A DNA stretch of 13,031 nt from Pseudomonadota bacterium (GTDB lineage Bacteria; Pseudomonadota; Alphaproteobacteria; Sphingomonadales; Sphingomonadaceae), in the NCBI GenBank assembly GCA_023433305.1, contig JAEZCZ010000045.1, forward strand, positions 1 to 13,031, read 5' to 3'. Positions 1 through 4,598 of the stretch are shown piece by piece. Both the position numbers and the translations under genes were made by a program. The stretch's first letter is position 1. Each line of letters starts with the position of its first letter. Under the pieces are notes generated by a model that worked only from the letters and a program-made list of their open reading frames with translations, ran no database searches and was not told the DNA's origin.

Positions 1-62
1 CCCGCCTCGGCCTCCTTCAGCACACCGATGATCTGCTCTTCTGAAAACCTCTTACGCTTCAT
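1..62 (-). CDS. IS3-family transposase OrfA, N-terminal fragment cut by the window edge
   Basis: The minus strand from 62 encodes MKRKRFSEEQIIGVLKEAEA, the characteristic N-terminus of IS3-family OrfA proteins, which carry a helix-turn-helix that binds the terminal inverted repeats. In this family OrfA is usually about 90 residues and is joined to the DDE-domain OrfB by programmed -1 frameshifting; neither the rest of OrfA nor OrfB is in the window. The start is the ATG at 62, about 60 bases inside the IS end, the normal spacing. The truncation is due to the window edge, not to decay. Confidence 0.85.
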   Translation of the reverse strand, partial: MKRKRFSEEQIIGVLKEAEA

Positions 63-122
63 CTCGTCCGTCCTCCGTCAGGGCCGGACTCTAATCGAGC
101 GTGGAGGAAAATCAGGGGGTCA
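1..122 (-). mobile_element. One end of an IS3-family (IS407-group-like) insertion sequence
   Basis: Read on the minus strand, the outer end of the element begins at 122 with TGACCCCCTGATTTTCCTCC, which has the look of an IS407-group terminal inverted repeat (TGACCCCC followed by a CCTCC block). About 60 bases of leader separate it from the start of orfA at 62. The rest of the element lies outside the window, so the second inverted repeat and the target-site duplication cannot be checked. The boundary at 122 is inferred from the TGA terminus. Confidence 0.8.
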
Positions 123-347
123 CGTCACTGACGGCCAGCAGCTCATATCGGTAACTGCAACTGCTGAGGAGGGGCAGCAGAAGCAACACAAGAGAGTGTC
201 GAGCGCGCATGGGGCTTTTTACGTGAGATCGCCTTCGTCTGCTATGGCGTCGGGACCTGAAGGGCAGACTTTACCCAATCGCCCCCATTTCCTACCTTTC
301 GGCTAGCGACCCATTGCGGGCGTTGTAGAATTCTGCATTCTTACACG
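123..347. other. Non-coding spacer between the IS end and the first small gene
   Basis: I see no convincing gene in these 225 bases. The open frames crossing it have no ribosome-binding site and read as low-complexity translations. Near its right end, GCGACCCATTGCGGGCGTT (306-324) resembles the GCCGAC..ATTGCGGACATT core repeated at 871-891 and 1276-1296, and it is followed by GAATTCTGCAT, which recurs at 4350-4360. It therefore looks like a piece of the dispersed intergenic repeat family of this region. Confidence 0.4.
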
Positions 348-770
348 ATGCTCCGCATCTGGCGCCTATGTAGCCCCTCTACATGGAAGGCTCTGCGGCG
401 AGCGACACCGGCGCTCTTCGGAGCGGTCAGGCACTTCGAACGCCGCGAATATGAACTTGCATTGCGTTCATTCGAGATCGTCCTTGAACACCTGCCTAAG
501 CCTGATCCCTCCTACTTCGCGTTCCACGCCTATCTTTTGCTTTTGACCGGATCGGCCGCGACAGCGCAGGCGTGGGAGCATGTTGTCCAGACGGCAGAAG
601 GAGATGACGGTAAGACCGCCCGACATGCGGCGGCAGTTGCGAAGTACTATCTCGCCAGCTTCGATGGCTCACCCGATGCATTTCAGCAATGGAGACAGGC
701 GGCCGAGCTACGACCCTCGCGCGGACTAGCGGCATATATTCAACTGCCAGAAATGGCGTTGGCAACTTGA
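348..770 (+). CDS. Small hypothetical protein with a TPR-like helical repeat (140 aa)
   Basis: I do not recognise the family. Residues about 25-50 (VRHFERREYELALRSFEIVLEH) fit the tetratricopeptide pattern of a helix pair with Gly/Ala/Tyr-type packing positions, followed by a hydrophobic helix AYLLLLTGSA (61-70) and another alanine-rich helical segment (90-120), so the protein is probably an all-helical scaffold. There is no signal peptide. The ATG at 348 is the first in frame, but no clear Shine-Dalgarno precedes it, so the start is uncertain. Third-position GC is lower than in the large genes to the right, which fits horizontally acquired DNA. It lies alone between the IS end and the repeat-bearing spacer. 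A non-coding frame remains possible. Confidence 0.5.
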   Translation: MLRIWRLCSPSTWKALRRATPALFGAVRHFERREYELALRSFEIVLEHLPKPDPSYFAFHAYLLLLTGSAATAQAWEHVVQTAEGDDGKTARHAAAVAKYYLASFDGSPDAFQQWRQAAELRPSRGLAAYIQLPEMALAT

Positions 771-961
771 CGCGGATGTCCATTTCTCACGCCGTTCAGG
801 CCCGTGCCTCACCATCCCAAGAGCGGCGTGACAGGTCTTGCCGGCGCACTCCTGAATCCGCATTTCTGGTGCCGACGCGATTGCGGACATTGGCTGTTCG
901 TGTGAGCATTACCCCGTGGTGAGCCGTTCTAGTATCGTAAGACGTTTGCGGCGTTCGGCTG
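771..961. other. Repeat-bearing spacer
   Basis: This spacer holds the first copy of the 37-base repeat (855-891) and a shorter related string, GCGGATGTCCATTTC (773-787). The minus-strand open frame that crosses it (796-1155) has a Ser/Arg/Thr-rich, low-complexity translation and no ribosome-binding site, so I read it as non-coding. Confidence 0.4.
855..891 (+). repeat. 37-base direct repeat B, copy 1
   Basis: It begins AATCCGCATTTCTGGTGCC and ends ATTGCGGACATT. It matches 1260-1296 at 34 of 37 positions by eye, in the same orientation. The two copies bracket the 52-aa membrane-protein gene. A weaker core copy is visible at 306-324. Confidence 0.8.
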
Positions 962-1120
962 ATGCTCGCGCTGCTTGAGGCGATCTTGGAGGCTTTCTTT
1001 ATCGTCGGGCCACCTTCGGCCGAAGACGATGACCGAACCGTTAGCCGAGGGTGCTTGATTTGGTCAGTTGCTGTGTTGGTGCTTGCCTCGATTACTGTGG
1101 CGGTGTTGCTCTTCTCGTGA
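962..1120 (+). CDS. Small single-pass membrane protein (52 aa), hypothetical
   Basis: The frame begins MLALLEAILEAFFIVGPPSA, an amphipathic, leucine-rich start. It is followed by an acidic patch (EDDD) and then one strongly hydrophobic helix, LIWSVAVLVLASITVAVLLF (about 32-51), ending at Ser52. This suggests an inner-membrane miniprotein with a short cytoplasmic head. The ATG at 962 is the only plausible start, since a stop lies 24 bases upstream in frame. No good Shine-Dalgarno is visible. Support comes from the coherent membrane-helix pattern and from its position between the two copies of repeat B. The function is unknown. Toxin-like or accessory small membrane proteins can look like this, but I cannot assign one. 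Confidence 0.45.
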   Translation: MLALLEAILEAFFIVGPPSAEDDDRTVSRGCLIWSVAVLVLASITVAVLLFS

Positions 1121-1169
1121 ATCCCTTGGCTTAATCGCCGGAGGAATACTCGCAATTTCAGTTGAGGCT

Positions 1170-1189
1170 AACGTCCGCTAACCACCCCG
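1170..1189 (+). repeat. 20-base direct repeat A, copy 1
   Basis: The sequence is AACGTCCGCTAACCACCCCG. It matches 1899-1918 (AACGTCCGCTTCCCACCCCG) except for two adjacent bases. The pair brackets the lipoprotein gene. Confidence 0.75.
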
Positions 1190-1259
1190 CTCAAGCCGTT
1201 GCGTGTAGTGCAGCGCGATCCCCACACCGGAGCTGCAGCTTCGGCCGGCCTGCACCGGA

Positions 1260-1296
1260 AATCCGCATTTCTGGTGCCGACCCGGTTGCAGACATT
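1260..1296 (+). repeat. 37-base direct repeat B, copy 2
   Basis: This copy differs from 855-891 at three positions (GCGATTGCGG becomes CCGGTTGCAG). It sits immediately downstream of the lipoprotein gene stop and upstream of no plus-strand gene, so it is unlikely to be a promoter element for a neighbour. Confidence 0.8.
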
Positions 1297-1305
1297 CGGA
1301 AGAGT

Positions 1306-1866
1306 TCAGTCGGGGGCAATCAGATCGGAGCCCGGTGGGATATCGTAGTTTGCCACCGCCGATTGCCTAATCTTATAGCCATCATCCGTGAGGACGAAGT
1401 CTTCCGGGTTAGGTAGACCTCCTGCAAGTATCGGCAACGATTTCGTCTCGGGCCATCTTTCGCGAATCAGCTTGATGGCAGCGTCTCTGAACGGCATTTC
1501 CTGTTCCGGGTCCTCTCCCCGGTTGAAGGTTGCCCAGACCCTTCCACGGTGAAAGAGATCGCTCACTGTGGCTACGAGTTGATCGTCGTCTTTTCCTCGC
1601 CATACCGTGACTGAAAGCGTCGGGCGCTGGTTCGGCTCCAAGATGCCGCTATCAGCGTAGTAACGCGCGGAACGAAGGCTCACATCATCTACATGAAGAC
1701 CGCGGTGCCGACTGGCCTCGTCGCTCAACAAGGTAACCAGTTCTTCGCGCTCTGTCTCTACATCCAAAGGTATTTCGACAGCCTCAACCCAGTGGGCGGC
1801 CTCTTGATTGGGCGTGCAGCCGAGCAAGAAGAGGGAAAGTATCCCAGCTGTAAGTCGCCAACGCAT
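1306..1866 (-). CDS. Putative outer- or inner-membrane lipoprotein of unknown function (186 aa)
   Basis: The N-terminus MRWRLTAGILSLFLLGCTP is a lipoprotein signal: positive residues at 2 and 4, a hydrophobic core at 5-15, and the lipobox LLGC with the lipidated cysteine at 17. The mature part has no motif I recognise. It mixes charged helical stretches (about 33-60) with beta-like segments (TLSVTVWRG, QLVATVSDLF, VWATFNRG), as in small periplasmic-facing folds. I chose the ATG at 1866 because it puts the signal peptide at the very N-terminus; the frame is open 16 codons further up (1914), which would bury the signal. No strong Shine-Dalgarno precedes either. It is a single-gene unit, separated by the 1950-1992 hairpin from the recombinase gene upstream and bracketed by the two copies of repeat A. 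Confidence 0.8.
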   Translation of the reverse strand: MRWRLTAGILSLFLLGCTPNQEAAHWVEAVEIPLDVETEREELVTLLSDEASRHRGLHVDDVSLRSARYYADSGILEPNQRPTLSVTVWRGKDDDQLVATVSDLFHRGRVWATFNRGEDPEQEMPFRDAAIKLIRERWPETKSLPILAGGLPNPEDFVLTDDGYKIRQSAVANYDIPPGSDLIAPD

Positions 1867-1898
1867 ATCGCCAGCTACCAGCTTCCGCCGATCAGGGG

Positions 1899-1918
1899 AA
1901 CGTCCGCTTCCCACCCCG
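1899..1918 (+). repeat. 20-base direct repeat A, copy 2
   Basis: AACGTCCGCTTCCCACCCCG is followed by TTGCAGTCGG, which resembles the GGTTGCAGACATT tail of repeat B. The A and B units thus seem to be parts of one larger family. It lies 32 bases upstream of the lipoprotein start codon. Confidence 0.7.
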
Positions 1919-1949
1919 TTGCAGTCGGATCAGTGCGTTTGCGTTGCCT

Positions 1950-1992
1950 CCAACAGCGGCCATCGGGCGATGCCCGACGGCCGCATTGTTGG
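1950..1992 (-). terminator. Strong hairpin directly after the recombinase stop codon
   Basis: The arms CCAACAGCGGCCATCGGGC and GCCCGACGGCCGCATTGTTGG pair almost fully around a 3-base GAT loop, with a few mismatches or a bulge. It starts at the base after the minus-strand stop codon (1993-1995). No run of U follows, so it may be a factor-dependent terminator or a 3'-end RNA-stabilising hairpin rather than a textbook intrinsic terminator. Confidence 0.6.
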
Positions 1993-2625
1993 TCAGATCT
2001 CGGTGCGCTCGGCGAGGAGGAGCGCGTCCTCCACATCCACGCCCAGATAACGAACGGTGTTCTCGATCTTGGTATGACCGAGCAAGATCTGCACCGCGCG
2101 TAGGTTTCCGGTCGCCCTGTAGATCATGGCGGCCTTAGTGCGACGCATCGAATGCGTGCCATAGTCTTCCCGGCGCAGTCCGATGGCTGTGACCCATTCG
2201 TCTACAAGCCGAGCATATTGGCGCGTGCTCATTGGGCGGCTGAGATCAAGACGACTAGGAAAGACATACCCGTCAGCTGGGGCGCCACGACGCTGGAGCC
2301 ATGTTGCGAGGCTGCCGCGAGCGTCAGCGGTAATCTCGAACTGCACCGGTCGTCCTGTCTTTTGCTGGATGACGAGAGCGCGGTTCCGAATATCCGAGCC
2401 CGCCACAAGATCACTGATCTTGAGTTTCACGAGGTCGCAGCCGCGCAGCTTGCTGTCGATGGCAAGGTCGAACAGCGCGCGATCGCGCAGCCGCTCTTCT
2501 CGGTCGAGGAAGAAGCGGATCGCCCAGATCTGCTTCTGGGTAAGCGGTCGCTTCGTTCCCACGTTCTTGCCAGCATTCCAGGCCACGCGGTTGTGCATCG
2601 CGGGATCTAAGTGCGAGTAGGTCAT
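1993..2625 (-). CDS. Tyrosine recombinase / phage-integrase family protein, catalytic domain only (210 aa)
   Basis: It cuts and rejoins DNA through a 3'-phosphotyrosine. The six active-site residues of the family are visible: Arg61 (KLRGCDLV), Lys79 (QQKTGRPV), His158 and Arg161 (HSMRRTK), His184 (LLGHTK) and the nucleophile Tyr193 (VRYLG). The protein is shorter than usual integrases (300-400 aa). Only about 25 residues precede the catalytic domain, so the N-terminal arm and core-binding domains are missing. I chose the ATG at 2625 because GGAG lies 7 bases upstream; ATGs at 2631 and 2655 are in frame but lack such spacing. No tRNA or att repeat is seen beside it. It could act on integration of the surrounding island, or be a resident XerC-like orphan. 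The neighbouring 431-aa gene is divergent. Confidence 0.92.
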   Translation of the reverse strand: MTYSHLDPAMHNRVAWNAGKNVGTKRPLTQKQIWAIRFFLDREERLRDRALFDLAIDSKLRGCDLVKLKISDLVAGSDIRNRALVIQQKTGRPVQFEITADARGSLATWLQRRGAPADGYVFPSRLDLSRPMSTRQYARLVDEWVTAIGLRREDYGTHSMRRTKAAMIYRATGNLRAVQILLGHTKIENTVRYLGVDVEDALLLAERTEI

Positions 2626-2632
2626 CGTCATT

Positions 2633-2636
2633 CTCC
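2633..2636 (-). promoter_or_regulatory. Ribosome-binding site that decides the recombinase start
   Basis: GGAG on the minus strand stands 7 bases before the ATG at 2625 but only 1 base before the ATG at 2631, which favours the downstream start. Confidence 0.55.
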
Positions 2637-2790
2637 GTGGGCCGTGATTGGCCATGGAGAGAACGGGCGCGGGCCGGCCGGCCTCGACACAAAGCGGCCA
2701 TTACAGCGCGGGTCTCTATGACGGCTTTCGGGAGAGGCCGGCGATTGGCCTAATGGCCGAAATGGGGCGCTTAGCCGTCTGGCGGTTTGT

Positions 2791-2806
2791 GCAGGACCGG
2801 TCCTGC
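2791..2806. promoter_or_regulatory. Perfect 16-bp palindrome, possible operator
   Basis: GCAGGACCGGTCCTGC is identical to its own reverse complement. It lies in the divergent spacer, 166 bases from the recombinase start and 196 bases from the exported-protein start. Such symmetry fits a dimeric regulator site, but no regulator gene is in the window. Confidence 0.35.
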
Positions 2807-2815
2807 GGCTCCTGG

Positions 2816-2832
2816 GCCGGTTGCTGACCGGC
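2816..2832. repeat. Short inverted repeat beside the palindrome
   Basis: The arms GCCGGT and ACCGGC are separated by TGCTG. The half-site ACCGG/CCGGT also forms the centre of the palindrome 10 bases to the left, so the two may belong to one site cluster. Confidence 0.35.
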
Positions 2833-3002
2833 AGCTTCAGTCTCAGCAGCGAGCGAAACAGACATTGCTGTCAGAACGCAGTCATCAGGTCTCGCTGGCC
2901 CATCCACCCGTTGATCAGAATGACGGATTCCGTTATTTCCGATCTAGGGTCGCATACAGTCTGGGTCACTGATTCCGGTCCGAGTGTGCGAGGGCAGATT
3001 CC

Positions 3003-4298
3003 ATGGACAAGCTGGATCCTTGGGGGCGGCGCCTGCTCGGTCTTGCATTGGTGGCCAATGCGCTGGTGGTCACAGAGTCCGCTCAGGCTGTTTCCATCGA
3101 TGGCCTCCAGGGGTCCGGGTTCGATCACATCTACGGCAGTTATGCGCCGGACGGCGACTGCGCTCGTGAGCCGCGCGTGACGATCGCTGAGGCCGGCATG
3201 ACCTTCCGCGCGGATGGCCGAACCGTAACGGCGACGCGGATCGAGTACGCAGCGAGCTTCTTCGGAGGGTTTTACGAGGGCATTGCGCTTGCGTTCTTCC
3301 CTTTCCCGCGAAGCGACAGCGACCTTGGCCCTGTGCTCATGTACGTGAACGAAGATGAAAAGCCGGGCACAGTTCGCATCGAGACCAATGCCGAGCCGGG
3401 CCAGCGGCTCGATCCCATTCATGCGGAACTCGCAGGAAGCTATCAACTCTGCCCAGGCACGGGCAGCGGCGGAACGCCCCCGGCCGTGACCGAAGCTGTT
3501 CCGGTTCCCGGAACGCCCCTCGAGTGGGCCAATCTTCCCGGTCTGGTGGGCCGCTATCCCGGAAGCTATGCCGAGGACAATATCGACCTGTTCGGCAAGG
3601 GCGCCATTGCCGCCGCGTTGCGCGCGGTGCTCGGTGAGAAGATGTCAGTACTCGAGATCAATCTCTCGACTGTCACGCCCCTTAAGCGCGAAGGCAATCT
3701 CTACTACATCATGGGCAACGCTCCGCACCGCGGCGGGGAGGATCAGGCCTATGTCCTGATCGACGCTGCGAGACGGGCGGTGCAGGTAGGACTTTGGGAA
3801 CAAGGCAAGCTGACGGTTTACGTCCCTGCGAGCGGCCGCCTGCCCGAACCGTCCGAAGTCGGCGCGATGCTGGCGCGCAGCCCCGGTGAGACGGCCAATG
3901 CCGCGCCGGGCACGCCATGGGAGGTGTTGCCCGTGCAGGGCCGGGCGCCGGTCGCCTACGTCGAGGCCGCGGCCTCGCCGAGCATCATCTCGATCACGGT
4001 CTATTGCGAGAATGGCCGGCCCTACATGGCCATGCTCCTGGATAAAGCGGGCACCGGCGCGCGCAGCACCATGACCTGGAACTTCGCTGGGCGCCTGGTC
4101 GATATTCCCGTCCAGCGGGCAAACGATGCCGGGACTTACTGGGTGGGAGGCATCGAGGGCACATCGTTGATCGAGCACCTCATGACGCAAAAGGAAATGG
4201 CCTATCTGCGTATCGATGGTCGACTTGAAGGCGAAGCCTCTCTCTACAACGCGCCTGCGGCCCTTCGCGCAACCATGCGCCAGTGCGTGAACCTCTGA
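3003..4298 (+). CDS. Exported protein of unknown function (431 aa)
   Basis: A Sec-type signal peptide is visible: RR at 9-10, a hydrophobic core at 11-23 and a signal-peptidase site after AQA (27-29). The mature protein would be periplasmic or secreted. Four cysteines (53, 150, 335 and one close to the C-terminus) suggest two disulfides. The chain seems to have an N-terminal domain (30-150), a Gly/Pro-rich linker (151-175), a middle domain (175-300) and a C-terminal domain (about 315-431). The last has a beta-rich start (ISITVYCENG) and a C-terminal Cys, a pattern like the small Cys-bracketed domains of VasI-like or DUF1176-like exported proteins; that resemblance is impression only. The ATG at 3003 is preceded by GAGGG with 8-base spacing. 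It is a single-gene unit, convergent with the kinase gene. Confidence 0.85.
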   Translation: MDKLDPWGRRLLGLALVANALVVTESAQAVSIDGLQGSGFDHIYGSYAPDGDCAREPRVTIAEAGMTFRADGRTVTATRIEYAASFFGGFYEGIALAFFPFPRSDSDLGPVLMYVNEDEKPGTVRIETNAEPGQRLDPIHAELAGSYQLCPGTGSGGTPPAVTEAVPVPGTPLEWANLPGLVGRYPGSYAEDNIDLFGKGAIAAALRAVLGEKMSVLEINLSTVTPLKREGNLYYIMGNAPHRGGEDQAYVLIDAARRAVQVGLWEQGKLTVYVPASGRLPEPSEVGAMLARSPGETANAAPGTPWEVLPVQGRAPVAYVEAAASPSIISITVYCENGRPYMAMLLDKAGTGARSTMTWNFAGRLVDIPVQRANDAGTYWVGGIEGTSLIEHLMTQKEMAYLRIDGRLEGEASLYNAPAALRATMRQCVNL

Positions 4299-4488
4299 AA
4301 AGCGAAGTGTGCGTACCGCTGAGGGGCCGCTAGCCGACTGCCCGCTTTGGAATTCTGCATCATCAACTGCGGACCATCGGTCAAAACGAATGCGGCCGGA
4401 GGCACCTGGGAGTGGAGGTGGGATAGAATGCAGAGTGGGTCGGGTCGCGTTAGGCAAGTGGCGTGGTAGCGAAATTGGGATTTTGACA

Positions 4489-4506
4489 GAATGGCAGCAG
4501 CCATTC
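4489..4506. repeat. Hairpin GAATGGC/GCCATTC
   Basis: A 7-bp perfect stem encloses the loop AGCA in the spacer after the kinase gene. It may form in the 3' end of either transcript. No poly-U follows on either strand. Confidence 0.4.
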
Positions 4507-4516
4507 TCGGACGTCG

Positions 4517-4528
4517 GGTGGGCCCACC
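4517..4528. repeat. 12-bp perfect palindrome GGTGGGCCCACC
   Basis: It is self-complementary over 12 bases and lies 10 bases from the preceding hairpin. With CTGATCAG right beside it, this block is unusually palindrome-dense. The function is unknown; it could be transcript-end structure. Confidence 0.35.
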
Positions 4529-4598
4529 TGATCAGCCTGCTCTGCGAAGTGCGCGACCTGCTGAGATAGCGAGGTCTGACCTGCACGGGTTTGTATCA

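Larger units (their letters stand above)
1121..1305. other. Spacer with repeats A and B between convergent genes
   Basis: No gene is apparent. It contains direct repeat A copy 1 (1170-1189) and direct repeat B copy 2 (1260-1296), the latter ending 9 bases from the stop codon of the minus-strand lipoprotein gene. No U-tract terminator is evident between the two convergent genes. Confidence 0.5.
2626..3002. other. Divergent intergenic region (377 bases)
   Basis: It lies between the divergent recombinase (-) and exported-protein (+) genes and should hold both promoters, though I cannot pick convincing -35/-10 pairs. It contains a perfect 16-bp palindrome (2791-2806), an adjacent 6-bp inverted repeat (2816-2832), and CGGCCATTA (2695-2703) facing TAATGGCCG (2752-2760). 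The last pair resembles the dispersed GCGGACATT family. The short open frames crossing it look non-coding. Confidence 0.5.
4299..4598. other. Convergent spacer with palindromes (300 bases)
   Basis: No gene is supported here. It contains GAATTCTGCAT (4350-4360), shared with 330-340, and its approximate inverse AGAATGCAGA (4425-4434). Two short palindromes lie at 4489-4506 and 4517-4528. Transcripts of the exported-protein gene (+) and the kinase gene (-) meet here. No U-tract terminator is clear, so the hairpins may be the 3' ends. Confidence 0.45.

Noticed and set aside
796..1155. 119-codon minus-strand open frame in the repeat region
   Set aside because: The translation is Ser/Thr/Arg-rich without structure and covers a dispersed repeat. 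The 52-aa plus-strand frame inside it has a clear membrane helix.
1164..1300. Integron attC site
   Set aside because: GGCTAACGTC superficially recalls an attC core, but the paired GTTRRRY core, the symmetric inner arms and an intI gene are not found, and the neighbouring genes are in mixed orientation.
2152..2610. Plus-strand open frames over the recombinase gene
   Set aside because: The minus strand carries all six tyrosine recombinase active-site residues; the plus-strand frames are shadows.
2911..2938. Promoter TTGATC-N16-TTATTT before the exported-protein gene
   Set aside because: The -10 match is too poor and many similar pairs occur by chance, so I did not list it as a feature.
3645..4586. 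313-codon minus-strand open frame opposite the exported-protein gene
   Set aside because: Its translation is rich in Arg, His and Pro, typical of GC-rich shadows. The plus-strand gene has a signal peptide and a ribosome-binding site.
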